Notes: generated by a model not told the origin, from the sequence alone. A stretch of DNA of 64,000 bases from Tausonia pullulans (GCA_951802195.1 OX637622.1:1602779-1666778); one strand, 5' to 3'; counted from the stretch's first letter, positions 1 to 18,691 are shown. Numbers and translations are program-made.

Positions 1-118
1 CGCGGAACATGGTCCACGAGACAAGACAGCAACAGGCGAGGGTCGCCTGCGAGTCGCAGTAACTGACAAGGTGGGCGAGGAGTTCGGCGGGGAGCCCTGG
101 CGGAGCGAGGTCCGCCAT
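1..118 (-). CDS. F-box-like protein, N-terminal fragment (runs off left edge)
   Basis: Read on the minus strand from an ATG at 118, the frame stays open to the window edge for 39 codons. It begins MADLAPPGLPAELLAHLVSY and continues through a run of cysteines to a V-S-W-x-x-F ending. The pattern LP-x-ELL-x-x-hydrophobic, then a gap, then L-A-C-C-x-L-V-S-x-x-W matches the start of an F-box, the Skp1-binding helix of SCF ubiquitin ligase substrate receptors. Only the N-terminus is visible, so the substrate-binding part and identity are unknown. It is divergent from the palmitoyltransferase gene to its right, with about 510 bp between starts. The call rests on one short motif. Confidence 0.45.
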   Translation of the reverse strand, partial: MADLAPPGLPAELLAHLVSYCDSQATLACCCLVSWTMFR

Positions 119-629
119 ACGAGACGGATGAGCTAGGGGAAGGAGGAGGGGGGGGTGGAAGGCGGGGGGGAAGGAGATGAGGAGAGATGAGGAGGGATGA
201 TGGTATCCGGTGGTATTGGTACAGCCCAGGGTGTGAGAGCCACGAGTCTTGAGAGAGGACAGAGGGAGAAGTCTCTAAAGCGAGATGAGAGGGCGAGGAC
301 AGAGGCAAGTTGATAGTTAGGGCGGTCTTGCTAGATCGACCAGTCATCCCTAGGCGTCGGAGGAGACCGAGTGTCCAGTCTCTTAGGCACACCACTCTTT
401 TTCGACAAGACAAACAGGCCACTACATGGCTACTATGAAGGGCAGTCCGAACAGCTTTTGATATTCACTATTGCTGCTCAGCTAAGGTGGATCCTGCGGC
501 GCAAAGAGCCGTCGAGCTCGAAAGGACCGTGCGAGAGGGTCGGGGGGAGAGGCACGTCGAGTCTCAACTTGTCACCCTCAACCATCATCTCCTCGCTGCA
601 TTTAGAGTTACGGAAGTTCGCTGGAGACC
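119..629. other. Intergenic region, probable divergent promoter
   Basis: This space lies between two divergent starts. It contains purine-rich stretches (GGGGGG runs near 145-175) and no gene I can support. An open frame at 371-646 has no fungal-protein character, and the ATG at 630 fits the downstream gene better. Confidence 0.5.
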
Positions 630-2979
630 ATGACCAAGCTTACTGAGGGCATCTGGTGAGATTGCCGAGGTTTCAACCCTTTATTACCTCGCTGACCCGA
701 GGAAACACCCTCCCGTTCGTCCTGGTTTCCTTAGGGTGTCCTTCACGACTTCACTCATCGCCTTCATCGCCTACACGTCCCAGATCTTTGTCATCTGGCC
801 CTGGTTCGACTCTGAGTTCTCGTGGAACCTCGTCGCGCTACTGCTGCCCTTCAAGTGCGTCGTCCCTCGATCCTTTCTGCATCGCTTCTCTCTTGCGTCA
901 CGTCCTGACTCTCACGCTCGTTTTCTACCTCCAGTATCCTCGTAGGAATGGTATTTTGGTGCTATCGGCTCTGCGTCACGATCGAGCCAGGCAGAGTTCC
1001 GGTCAAATGGGTGAGCATTGTCCTCTCCTTCCTCTGCTTGTGTACGCTCATTCGTTTGTCTTTTGCAGGAACCAGACCCTACACGCGGAGACGTCGAAGT
1101 GAAACGTTTGACGGGAGGGCCGAGGTACTGCTCCAAATGCAGTTGCTACAAGCCTCCTCGTGGTGAGTGGGCGATAGAGCGCGCGGACCTTTCGACGCGT
1201 CCACTTCTCCATGACGCGTGCTCAATCCAGGTCCCTCTTCCCAGCCCACCACTGCAAGACATGCGGGCGATGCGTCCTCCGGATGGACCACCATTGCCCG
1301 TGGATTGCCAACTGCGTCGGACATCATAACTATGCAGTCTTTATCCGCTTCCTGACTTGGGTCGACATTGCTTGTGAGGCTGGCTGGCCCCTTTCAATTG
1401 TTGGCGCATCCTAGACTGACGCTTCTCTGCCCCCAAAGGTGGATACCACTTTATCATGTTGTCTTGGCGCGTCTGGGATCTCGCCCAAGGCGGGATCAAT
1501 ACCTATTTGGTGAGTGCGCACTCGGCCCACACACTTCCCTTTACTGAAGTTGCTGCCTCCAGAACGAGCCCACGACCACTCAGGTCGTCTTTGCCGTTCT
1601 CAACTTTGTAGCCTGTGTGCCGGTTCTGCTTTGCGTCGGTATTTTCACGTGAGCAGAGAGAGAGCTCCCCCAGAGCTCGCTCAGCGCTGATGTCGTGATC
1701 CGCAGGCTATACCACTACTACCACCTGTGGTCAAACACAACGACGATCGAGGCGTGGGAGAAGGACAAGGTCGGCGACCGCTCGTCTTACATTTTGATGC
1801 CCTAAGACTTAGTCCTTCTCGCTCTGCAGGTCGCCACCCTCATCCGGCGCGGCAAGATCCGCGAGATCAAGTATCCCTACGTGCGTTAGGCTTCCATCCA
1901 TCTTCTTTCAACCTCTGAGGCCGAACATCATACACCCCACCCAGAGCCTCTCCCCGTTGAGAAACATCGCCGCGATCCTCGGTCCCTCGCCGCTCTTTTG
2001 GTGCTGGCCCTCCCAGCCAGTCCCGGGCGACGGACTCCGCTTCGAGATTGCCCAGGGCTCCGGTGAGTGGGTCGAATTTAGCAAGGAAAAGCGCCGCGCT
2101 TCAGACGAGGAGGCAGCCGCGACAAGAGGTCCAGCGATGGGCCACCGCCGTAGCGGGCTGTCGTCTGGGAGCGGGAGTGGCAGCGGGGATGGCGACTGGC
2201 GGAGAAAGCCCACAGGCTGGGTTGAGCGGAATGTGGCGGACATGGCGTGAGGTGCGTCTGCTTCGAACACTTTCTTTTATCGTCTTCAGTCAACTTCAGG
2301 GGCTTCCCTTACCATTTTTTCCCTCTTTTCGCTTCGCCTTAGCCTCAACAGTGAAAAGACGGCTGATAACGCAATGAAACCCTTTCTTTAGACGAGGCAT
2401 CTGCGCTCTCCTGGCCGCCGTACGATCCGTCTTACCCGCCTCGGAGTGAGGCGGCGCTTCGACGACGTCTCGACAGCGACTCGCCCTTCACCTACGGCGG
2501 TGAGGGCCCGAATCCGGCGCTTGAGCCCTCCAATGCGCAGCGGAGGGTAGCTGCGCCGAGAGTGAACCCGCCATGGTGGGTTCGCTCGTGTTTCATCTCT
2601 TCCCTTGGCCGCCTGACTGATCTTTGCTTCCTACGGCTTGTCCTAGGGGACCTGCGGCCACTTGGTGAGCCATTTATCAAATTGATTTTTTTGAGTCATG
2701 AGCTGAAGCCATCTCCCTCGCCCACCCAGGTCCGAGGATGACGAGGATGACCTCCCCAATGACGGCGGCTGGGGCCTTGACGACCTCATCGACGAGGACG
2801 ACCGTCCGCTCGGGCATCATCCTTCCGCACGCGTCCGCCGAGGGAGCGAGGGCTACGAGGTCCGCCGACCTGCGTGGGTCTCGACGAAAGGCACAGGTGG
2901 AATGAGTGCTTGGGAGCGAGAAGAGGCCGTTCGGCGGTTTGAAGCGCAGCGCAGAGGCGGCAGTGGCCGTATGGAATGA
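630..2979 (+). CDS. PFA4: DHHC-type protein S-palmitoyltransferase, Pfa4-like
   Basis: Transfers palmitate from acyl-CoA to cysteines of membrane proteins, probably in the ER. The first exon (630-655, MTKLTEGIW) splices in frame to 735, giving a first membrane segment ([16 protein letters not shown]). A second segment ([12 protein letters not shown]) follows. Next comes the cysteine-rich domain with [20 protein letters not shown] and the catalytic DHHC in [18 protein letters not shown] (about 1255-1345). Two more hydrophobic segments follow, then [10 protein letters not shown], which is the TTxE motif of the family. A conserved block with R-N-I-x-x-I-L-G-P-S-P-L-x-W-C-W resembles the Pfa4 subgroup (Cryptococcus Pfa4). 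The C-terminal tail is acidic and ends SGRME at 2979. About ten introns. Intact; the exact splice pattern in the tail is less certain than the core. Confidence 0.88.
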
Positions 2980-3015
2980 GGAAGATCGGCTTGAGCATCA
3001 TCAATCATTCTATCG

Positions 3016-4308
3016 CTAGAGCTTGTACTCGTGACCCCACTCTCGCTCGATGGCGTCAAACATGGGCTGCGCCTGCGCCCAAGCCTCGTCCTCCCCACCG
3101 TACTTGCCAAATACGTCCCGCTGGTCGGCTTCGTTGAGAGGTGCCGTCGACCCGCCCGAGGCGTCCGCAAGGAGCTGGGTCTCGCAGAGCTGCTCGAGCC
3201 GGACGAAGTAGGCGACGGTGGACTCGACTGACTGACCGACGGACAGGATCCCGTGGTTCTGCAGAATGACGCCGCGGCCAGTGGGTCCCAAGGCAGCGCA
3301 GATCCGGCGGCCCTCCTCGTCGTCCAAGACGACGCCGCCAAAGTTGTCGTACAGGCGGACGGTCTCGGAGAAGGCGGCGGCGTCTGAGTCAGGCGTTCGT
3401 CCATCAGCGTCAGCGCAAAGCAGAGTGCAAGCGCCGGTCCTCACCGTGCGAGGCGATGTCGAGATTCCGTCCCAGAGTTGAAAAGATCTTGCCGTAGATA
3501 GAGTGTGAATGTGCGGCGGCGTGAATGTCTTGCCGGATGGCGTGGATGGCGCCGTGGATGGCGAAGCCCGCTGCGTTGGCTGTGCGCCGGGAGCGACGTC
3601 AGCCGTGGGCCATACTAAGGTAAGGAACAGATCATGATCGTACGGATCTGCCCGTCGCCTGGTTGGCCGCCCTCTGCAAAAAAGGACAAAGACGAGTCAG
3701 CAGAGCCGAAGGGCCGGAAGAGAGGGTGCCGCGCGAGAACCTACCGAGCACATTGCCCTGGTGATCGATCCGCAGCAGGTCCGAAACGCAAAGGAGATCA
3801 AAGTTTCGCCCGTAAGGGTTCATCCAGAAGGTGTGAGGATCAATGGGATCGCGAATCTGCGGGTGGCTCGAAGTCAGAGGGCGTCAAGGGCGAGGGCAAG
3901 CGCTCGACGAACTGTGATGTGCCCTGAAGACCGACAAGAACGTCAAAGAGAATAATTGCGTCCCAGAAGTGCAGAACTCACCTGCGACACCCTCATCGTA
4001 ACCCAACTTCGCAAATATCCGAAACGCAGCGGCCTAGACCATGAGCCGCGAGTGAGGTTAGTTCGTGGCCAACGCCTGAGGCAGCAGCGCAAGTGAAAGA
4101 GAGATTGGATACTCACAAGTCTCTCCTTAACGTGCTTCTGCTCCTCATCCGGCGAGGCAAACGTCGGCCGGATAACAGGCCGAGTGCGAGGAGAACGTGA
4201 GGAGGAAGGAGCATTGGCTGCTGAGGATCCTGCGCCGATGTCTGGTCGGAGGACAAGCGTAGCGGGCGGACTGCTCGTGTTGGTGGTCTGGGTGGCCGTG
4301 GAGGACAT
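3016..4308 (-). CDS. Class II aldolase/adducin-domain protein (paralogue A)
   Basis: Soluble protein of the class II aldolase/adducin N-terminal domain family; in the enzymes this fold binds zinc and cleaves or epimerises phospho-sugars. The start MSSTATQTTNTSSPP opens a serine/threonine-rich leader followed by RPTFASPDEEQKHVKERL. Later exons read HITVRDPIDPHTFWMNPYG, then the zinc motif region HAAAHSHSIYGKIFSTLGRN and VILQNHGILSVG. The H-S-H-S and N-H-G histidines are the expected metal ligands. The protein ends EREWGHEYKL. It is head-to-head with a paralogue starting at 4512; the roughly 200 bp between them probably serves both. Substrate unknown: fungal members of this size are mostly uncharacterised. 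It is tail-to-tail with the palmitoyltransferase, 36 bp apart. Confidence 0.82.
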
Positions 4309-4511
4309 TCTGGTCTGGAGAATGACTCGACTCGCCTCGAAGTCGCTGGGGAAGGACGATGGGTGAAATAGGAAGGGAGGCGGTTCAAACGCGGTCCGGC
4401 TTCTCTCCTTCCCACCTTCGGTTTCGTCCGAAGGGTCACCGTCGTCTTCTTCCGGTCGAAGGCATACTGACCCCCATCACCCATCTAGCCATCCACGGAC
4501 CATCTAGAATC
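4309..4511. promoter_or_regulatory. Short bidirectional promoter of the two aldolase-domain paralogues
   Basis: Only 203 bp separate the divergent ATGs at 4308 (minus) and 4512 (plus). The two genes are paralogues, so this looks like an inverted gene duplication sharing one regulatory region. No convincing TATA element was seen. Confidence 0.45.
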
Positions 4512-5829
4512 ATGCCCGTGCCCGCCATTCCCCAGCCGACTGCCCCGCCAGGCTCAACGACTATCGCGAAGTTCCGCCGCCCCCAGCCGCCGACTTTCGC
4601 GTCGCCCGAGGAGGAGCAGCGGTTTGCGAAGGGTGCTCTCGTACGTCGTCGCTCTCAGCAAGGGGCCTTATGGGACATTCACTGACTGTCAGAATAGGCC
4701 GGAGCATGCCGGATCTTTGCGAGCCAGGGGTGGGAGAACTCGTCGGCCCAGCTTTCTGTGAGTCAGCCCCGAATGGGCCAATGACGCGACCTCCGACCTA
4801 ACTTTCCCCAAGATCCGTGATCCCGTGCGACCAGAGTGAGGTTTGACAAGGACCATGCATACAAGCAGCTTCTTGAGGCTGATAACCTGATCGTATAGCA
4901 CGATTTGGACGAACGCTTTTGGCGCGCTCTCGTGTATCTCTGTCTCGGGCCTTCTCCAGATCGACAGCAAGGGGGAAATCATATCTGGGCCCATCGGCGA
5001 CCACGTCCAGTGTAAGCCAGTTGAGGAGGTAGCAGCTTGCGTCTTTATGCTTATATTTACCGGATCACAGACGACATCGACGCTGTCTTTCTGCACCTCG
5101 CCATCTACACTGCCCGACCGGACCTGGGTCCGTCATTCAGCCTACCTGCAGGCTAGGTGCAGTTCGGTTTGTTGCTGACCCTTCTCTCTCTGATCAGGCG
5201 CCCTCATCCATGCCCATACACCCTTCGCTCGGACGTGGTCGATGCAGGCCCGAGAGCTCGACATGATTTGCCAGGGTCAGCCCCCTTCCATGGTCTCCTC
5301 GTTCTTTCACTGACAGAGCTTCCCACTTAGACTCCTGTACCTTTTTCCAGCGGAACAAGGTCCTCCCGCTCGGCCTCGCGCTCAACGTGCGGAGCGACGC
5401 CAAGGCGATCAAAGATGTATTAGGCGCCGAAGGCAAGATGCTCATCCTTGCCCATAAGGGTCTCCTCACCGCGGGTGCCTCCATAGAGTGTGCGCTCTCG
5501 TATTACATCCGAGGGGAGAACCTGTGTCGGGCGCAACTGCTCGCTGAGGTGCGATTGCCAGTCGGCTACATCCCCATCAAGACATTGTCTGACTCTGTCT
5601 TTCGCCCCAGGCTGCTTCCCGAGGTCGCGGCACCTCTGGGCCCGTCAAGATCGGCGATGAGGAAGTGGCAGTGAGTGGTTGATTATTCCGGCGCAGCGTT
5701 ACGACGCTGAGACGCCCGCCTCTCCAGTTCACATACAACAACACGGGCTCGGAACATCACGCCTGGCTCATGGCCATACCCTACTTTGCCAAGCTGACCG
5801 CACGCGGGGATGGTTCTCACTTGCTATAG
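4512..5829 (+). CDS. Class II aldolase/adducin-domain protein (paralogue B, altered metal site)
   Basis: Starts MPVPAIPQPTAPPGS and then FASPEEEQRFAKGAL, which closely parallels the leader of the neighbour at 3016-4308. Successive exons give AGACRIFASQGW, IRDPVRPE, TIWTNAFGALSCISVSGLL, ALIHAHTPFARTWSMQARE and a domain end with AIPYFAKLTARGDGSHLL. The first zinc pair survives as H-A-H-T. At the position of the paralogue's N-H-G the sequence is A-H-K-G (LILAHKGLLTAG), so the histidine ligand has become lysine. It may therefore bind metal differently or have lost enzyme activity, as adducins have. About eight introns. Ends 5829. Confidence 0.8.
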
Positions 5830-5918
5830 GGGCAGAGTGGAGAGAGGGGCATTACATCGTTACAAAGACAAGATCAAAGACAAGACAAGATTCCCTGAGA
5901 CCAAGAGAAACCAGAACC

Positions 5919-6651
5919 CTAGACTAAATAGAGAGAAGGAGTCAAGCCCGCAGCAACGGCGGCCTCGGCGGCGATGAGCTCGGCCTTCGAGGTGAGCCCG
6001 GGGCGGAGACAGATACATGAGCACCGCCACCGTTGCCGGGGAAGAGGACCGCCGAGATGCGGTCCTCGGAGAGCTTTGGGCACCGTCGGTCGAGGTCCTC
6101 CCGCTGCTCTGGGTCGACGACCAAGGCCGGGACTGGGAGGTGTTCGTCCGAGGGGTGAGACCGCCGGTAGAAGGGGGAGAGCTCGCACTGGATGAGCGGC
6201 GAGGACCGTAACCGGGGCGGGATGGGAGCGACCGCCGCTGGGGACGACGTCGTGCGATGGAGGAGAGACGTGAGAGCCGAACGATGCGACGAGGAAGAAG
6301 AAGAAGAAGAAGACGACGATGAGCCCGAGGAGGACGTCGAGGCGTTGGTTGACCGACGATTGTAGGAGGCTGGTGAGACAAACAGACGGCCTGTCAGTTA
6401 CCTCGATCTGGTCCATGCGGGGGATGCGGGATGGAATGCCTTCGCTTGTACGCACGAGGTAATGGCAGAAGGGCCTGAGATGAGAGTTGAGGCGAGCGGC
6501 TCGTCGATACGGGCGAGGGCGACCTCGAGGACGGGGCCGACGATGAAGTGGCCGATTGAACGGGGTGGAAGACGAAGCCCTCAAGCGCGGCTTCCGAGGG
6601 AACCGGATGGGCTGATGCCGGAAGATACGAGGAGAGGCCAGAGGCGATCAT
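5919..6651 (-). CDS. Uncharacterised small membrane protein (model uncertain)
   Basis: Coding-like sequence runs leftward from an ATG at 6651 (MIASGLSSYLPASAHPVPSE, then GFVFHPVQ). It continues as IGHFIVGPVLEVALARIDEP in a different frame. A plausible intron with a GTGCGT donor and a CTGAC branch followed by CTCACCAG joins this to LLQSSVNQRLDVLLG and a strongly hydrophobic stretch I-V-V-F(6)-L-V-A. A third frame then gives IQCELSPFYRR and VVDPEQREDLDRRCPKL. One membrane segment is predicted. I do not recognise the family. The frame change near 6560 has no obvious intron, so either the gene is damaged, the assembly has an indel, or my model is wrong. Confidence 0.35.
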
Positions 6652-7098
6652 TTCTGTCTTGGTTGTATGATGATGGGATGATGGTTGGAGGAAAAGACTG
6701 CTTCTCGGCAGCCGAGGCCGATATAAAGCTGCTCTGTCACGGGAAGAGGGGCGAGTCAGCCGATGCCTGGTCTTTGCGCTTGGTGTTCGCTTCACCAGGC
6801 AAGCGGCCATCCAGGCTTAGCAAGCCGGTGCCGAGGGCCGCCGACGCCGAAGCGCTCGCTCGCGGAGCAGGCGATCCCCGCCTGCTGCTTGGGAAGCCAT
6901 TTTTGTCAGCACCCCGCGCCCAGGGCCCGCCCGCCCACCGTGCCGCTTGCTCCCCTTGCCTCGCCCCCGTCCCGCGCTTTCCGCCCATGCCGGCTTTCAT
7001 GCAGGGAGCCGCCGAAGTGCACGGCTTTCTACGCCCCGTGCCAGAAAGCGAATCCATTGATAGCCAGTTCTATTATGTATGACCCGACCGGTCCTCCC
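6652..7098. other. Intergenic region
   Basis: Lies between the 3' end of the ABC transporter and the start of the small leftward gene. Open frames here (for example 6462-7082 plus) are low-complexity, Arg/Pro-rich shadows. I see no gene. Confidence 0.4.
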
Positions 7099-13789
<6,691 letters not shown>

Positions 13790-14885
13790 GATGGGGCGGT
13801 ACGGGAAAGAGGGAAGCTGTAGGTGAAAGCGTGGTGGCCGTCAAAGGGAAACCAGCAAATGGCGCCGGTCCTTGTAGCTGCTGACGTGAGTCTTTCGGTC
13901 GATTCCGGCCCCTGCCTGAGGCGCCCCCCCTCCCCTTACAAAGATAAATTGGCCGAGAGAGAGAAACCATATGTATCTTCTCGTTGGCAGAGGAGACATA
14001 CCTAGTCAGCAAGCGATGAGAAAACTACCCCGGAACCTGGGAACTATCCTTGACTGCTCGCGCGATCGATCTTGCGAGGTTCAATGAAAAGGCGTGCTGC
14101 TGCGAAGGGCAAGCGTTCCTCTCTCGATGTTCATCGACTCATTCATCCATCCATTATGGCTGGTGTAAAAATGGTGCAGGCAGCTCGAAGAGGTTATCCA
14201 TAGAGCGAGAGAAATCATAAACACCGGGCAAATTGGGAACACCGGGTGATCCATGGGCCAGTGCATGTCCCCCTCTCAATCGTTTTTCTCTTGCGATTTG
14301 CCACAGCTCGGAAAGAGAGGCTTTCATGGGTGAGAGGGACAGAGAGAGGACAAACTCGTGAGAGATTTCAGAGACACCTCTGCCTTCTGTTCCAGTGAAC
14401 CTACCGGGAGATAAGTCGATGCGCGCTCAACAGCGCATACTTCGTTAGCTGGAGTCTCAAACAATGGCACAACGAAATTGAGGCTCCAACAGCTCCAGGT
14501 GAGGCCTATATCGTACGCCCTAGCGCGATTTGCCTCACTCCTGACTCGCAATGGCCACCCAGAGAGGAAAGGCCGGCCCTCGCAGCTCAAGCTCTTCTTC
14601 TCCTCAATCTTGGCAGTGGCATCACAGCCTTCTGGCGAGCCCTGACTTGCTCGAGATGATCCCTGGAGCTATGAGCGGCCGGGACGCTCGCTCCGTGTCC
14701 ATCCTTGGAAAGCCATCTCCCTCTTCCATGCGAGTATCTTCGCTTTCCGCGACGGACGGAGTCCAGACAATCACTCATTTTCACCTCCGACTTCAGCATA
14801 CCGACTTCTCCTTCACCGCTTTGTCTTTGTCTCTGATCAACTCCTGCTCCCTCCAGCCCGCGCACGCGATGGATGGCGGGGTGCT
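13790..14885. other. Long intergenic region, no supported gene
   Basis: About 1.1 kb upstream of the ABC transporter start and downstream of the next leftward gene. A 112-codon plus-strand frame at 14551-14889 overlaps the neighbour's stop codon and shows no recognisable protein features. The rest is probably promoter plus 3' UTR. Confidence 0.45.
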
Positions 14886-15755
14886 CTAGTGGCCAGCAGC
14901 GGCGGCCTCGATGAGCTGGGCCTGCCCTGAAAAGCGAGCGCTGTCAGTGGAGGGTGTTCGGCAAGAAGTGGAAGGTTGAAGCCACTGACTGTAGGGGTTC
15001 TTGGGCTGTGATGCGAGGAAAAGCGAGCGAAGTCAGTATCTTAAGGCGCGAGGTGACGAACGGGGCGACGCGAGGCGAGCACAGGACAAAGACAAGAAAC
15101 GCACGTGGTCCCGAACCGAAGGCTCTGAAAGGTCAGGCAGGAGTCAGGAGCAAGTAGCCAGGACAGGCAGACAAGCGTGAAGGACGAAGACGTCAGCGAT
15201 GAGGAAACCCGGGGGGGCGCGCGCGCGCGCGAAAGAACGGAGCCGGGCGAACTCTCGCTCGACAAAGGCAAGCTACGCACGGCTAAGGGCGAAGGCCTGG
15301 ATCTCCGAGACTCCGTAACCGGTGATGGCGAAGGCAAGGGCGAGGTACCTGTGCTTGTAGAAGACCTGGGGAAGCGAAGGCGGCACCAGGCGGTTGGGGA
15401 AGAGAGACGAGACCAGACGCGCAACGGCGGAGACGCGAAGAAAGGCCGTGTGCAGACAGGAGCATGGATGCGTTGGGTTCCGAGACCGTAGGGGGTCAGG
15501 TACAGGAAGTCAAGGAGATCGGCGAGAGCAGCGAGGAGGAACGCGGCAACGGGCGCCGGGGTGACCGAGAAGGGGCGAGAGAGCGAAGAGAGACGAGCGA
15601 AACGCGGTGAGCGAGCGTCCTCTTTCTCCTTGCCAGCTCGATGCGTGCTCCGCCCAAGATGGCGAACTCACGGGGAAGGGGTACGACCTGAGGCGACCGA
15701 GGTTGGGGAGCCAAGATCCCTGCTTCTTGAGCTTGTACTCGAACGGAGAAGTCAT
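14886..15755 (-). CDS. Uncharacterised small membrane protein
   Basis: Begins at the ATG at 15755 (MTSPFEYKLKKQGSWLPNLG, then RLRSYPFP) with a GTGAGT donor. Later exon sequence includes PAPVAAFLLAALADLLDFLY and VFYKHRYLALAFAITGYGVS, giving two likely membrane segments. Short terminal exons read SQPKNPYS and then GQAQLIEAAAAGH before the TAG at 14886. I do not recognise the family. The internal exon joins between about 15370 and 15670 are unclear because coding-like sequence appears in two frames there. Transcribed in the same direction as the ABC transporter. Confidence 0.5.
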
Positions 15756-16080
15756 GGCCTGACGCAAAGACGGGCGGGGCGAAGATCAGCCTGCGAGCCG
15801 AGTGACAGAGCGACCGGGGATGTCGGTGCTGGCGGGTCGGTCAAGTGTCGAGAGGGAAGGAGGAGGGGCCGGAGGGAGCCGGAGGAGCGGAGGACACGAA
15901 CGATGAAGGAAGGGGAGCGAGGGGGGAGAGACGGTCGGAGGGAGAGAAGAGCGAGAGCCCGCCCCGGCCAGCGAGGGGCCAACGGGCGGGCGAACGAGAG
16001 CGCACAAGCCAGCCAGCGCGTCGCCGCCGCCTGGCGACTCGACTCCAACCACCAGTCCAGCGATCACGGGCCCGCTCACC

Positions 16081-18691
16081 ATGCTCGATCACGTCTCCAT
16101 CTCACACCAGAGTCAGTCGCACACCAGGCGTCTTTCCTGCTCGCGCTGACGCTCTGGCGCCCCAGGCGGCATTGTCCTCTGGGCCAAGTCGTACACACCC
16201 TCCGCCGCGGCGCTCGTGGCCAACCCGCTGACGTCGCCCGTGAATGCCTTCGTCAAGGACGTCCTCCTCGAGGGCCGCACCCCGGCAGCGGCCTCGGGAG
16301 GAGCCCAGGGCGCTGTTGGCTCCCCTTCAACGTCGACCTCGACCGCCGCCCCCTCGTACGAGGCTGGCGGGTGGAAGCTCGAGTGGACGCTCGCCAACGA
16401 CCTCGACCTCGTCGTCGTCGTCGCCTACCATCGGCTCCTCCATCTTGCCTACGTCCCTGCCCTCCTCGAGACGGCCAAGCAGCTCTTCCTCGTCCGCTTT
16501 GGTGACGTCCTCCGCGAGTTTGTCATGTCGCTTCGCGGCGGGTCGACGGCCGCGTCCAACCGCGAGTGGGACCTGGACAAGCTCCTCGACGGCTGGGACG
16601 CCATCTGGGAGAAGGTCCTCAAGAAGGCCGAGGCCGGGGATGCCAAAGTGAGACGTGTCGCGGAGGTGGACGAGACGCGCGCCCTGACTTCTACCCGTCG
16701 TACAGGCCCGCAAGCCCTTTAGCCGAGGCAACAGTGCTACCCCGAGCACGCCGCCTCCGACGAAGGCAGGACCCGTAGCTAAGGTCTCTGCGGCCACAAC
16801 TCCGCGGTCGGACGTTCAAACGCCGTCGAGTGGGTTGTTCGGCGCATCGTTCCTCTCCCAAAGGTCTCTACTGACCCCCAATGATAGCGCCAGCCGAAGC
16901 TCAGTCGCCGCAGACAGCTGAGGAGATTGCCAAGAATGTTCAGGCCCTTAAGGCACGGCTCCGGTCGGGAGCCACAAAGAAGCAGAAGGCGGACAGCCCG
17001 ACGCCGTCCGAGTGGGTCATCCTTCAATCTCCGCTGGTCGACTGCTGCTCACTCGCTCTCCTCTCGAAGCACCGACTCGCCCCGGAAGAAGGCCGCCTCC
17101 AAGGTGATGCGCAAGTGGGGCAACTCTTCGGCCTCTGCCTCTGAAATGGCTGCCCTGGACTTTTCCGCTCCCCCGCCACTTTCGACCGACGGCGTCGACG
17201 GCGAGGATGGAGGCCCACCCGTCGACACCTCGACGCTCATCGATCGGGGCGCTCTCGGCTCTCGCGATCTTCGCTCCGGGCTCTATGATGTTGCCGACCT
17301 CAACGCCGGGCCGCCTTCGGACGACGATGAGGACGACGAAGAGGACTCGGAGGACGAGCTCATCTCGCGGACGCTCGCCCAAGCGGCGTTGACGACCAAG
17401 AACCGGCTGAGTGCGGAACCGTCGTCTTCAACGGCAACGGCACCTACCTCCGGGATGTTGAGTGGCCTCTTTGCGCGTCTCAATGGCGGTAAGGCGCTCG
17501 AGCGAGCAGACCTTGCTCCGGTGCTCGAGGGCATGGAGCGCCACTTGATGAGCAAGAACGTCGCGCGGGAGATTGCGGAGAAGCTCTGCGAGAGCGTCGG
17601 GGCGGCCCTCGTCGGCAAGAAGCTGGGCTCGTTTGGAAGTGAGTCGGGGGCAGGTGCTTTGTAGGAATTCCTTTCACTGACCATGCCGTGCTTAGGTGTC
17701 AAGACCGAAGTCCGGGATGCGCTCTCACAGTCCATCACTCGCATCCTCACTCCGAAATCCTCGACCGACATCCTCCTTGAGATCAAGCGCAAGCAGGCCC
17801 AGTCATTAGCGCCCGCCGCCTCGGCCGCCGTCAAACCGGAACCTTACAAGCTCGTCTTTGTTGGCGTCAATGGCGTCGGCAAGTCCACGAACCTCTCCAA
17901 AGTCGCCTTTTGGCTCCTTCAGAACGACCTCCGCGTCCTCATCGCCGCGTGCGATACCTTCCGGTCGGGGGCCGTCGAACAGCTCCGCGTTCACGTTCGC
18001 AACCTCTCGCGGCTTGATGTTGGTGCAGGTGAAGGCTCGGCCAAGGGCAAAGTTGAGCTCTACGAGAAAGGCTACGGCAAGGACTCGGCGGGGATTGCGC
18101 GGGAAGCGATTGCATTTGGTGGGTCCTCTCGCTGTTTCTCCTTGGTTTGTCGCTGACCTCTTCATTAGCCAAGGATAATGAGTTTGACGTTGTCCTCATC
18201 GACACCGCTGGTCGGATGCAGGACAATGAGCCGCTGATGCGCGCACTCGCCAAGCTTGTCACCGTCAACACGCCGGACAAGGTCGTCTTTGTCGGCGAGG
18301 CACTGGTTGGCAACGAGGCCGTTGACCAGCTGGCCCGATTCGACCGCTCGCTCAAGGACTTTTCCGCGTCGGCCAAAGGTGGGGCAAGGGGGATTGATGG
18401 GATGATCCTGACTAAGTTTGACACGATCGTAGGTGGCTAGTTCGCTCTCGTCCGTTACTTCGCTGAAGTGTTTTTTTCTCTGGACTCCAGGACGACAAGG
18501 TTGGCGCGGCTCTCTCAATGACCTATGTCACAGGCCAGCCGATTCTCTTTGTTGGGTGTGGACAGGTGAATGGTCTTATCTTTATTTTTGTTCTCGAAAA
18601 ATGAGGCTGACGCTCTCATTGCTTGCAGACATACACCGACCTCCGGCATCTCCGGGTTAACCATATTGTGCAGGCGCTGCTGAAGGATTGA
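16081..18691 (+). CDS. SRP101: Signal recognition particle receptor subunit alpha
   Basis: GTPase that docks ribosome-SRP complexes on the ER membrane. Exon 1 ([10 protein letters not shown]) splices to [20 protein letters not shown], the start of the SRX domain that binds the beta subunit. A charged linker rich in Ser, Lys and Asp/Glu follows (acidic run near 17320-17360). The NG domain has the N-region ([19 protein letters not shown]), the P-loop [36 protein letters not shown], the guanine-specificity motif T-K-F-D and closing motif [13 protein letters not shown]. It ends HIVQALLKD. Intact. Its stop is 5 bp from the stop of the convergent gene. Confidence 0.93.

Noticed and set aside
371-646. 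Open frame before the palmitoyltransferase
   Set aside because: No protein character; the ATG at 630 with a frame-keeping intron is a much better start for the real gene.
14551-14889. 112-codon plus-strand open frame
   Set aside because: Overlaps the 3' end of a leftward gene, is low-complexity Ser-rich and shows no recognisable domain or splice support.
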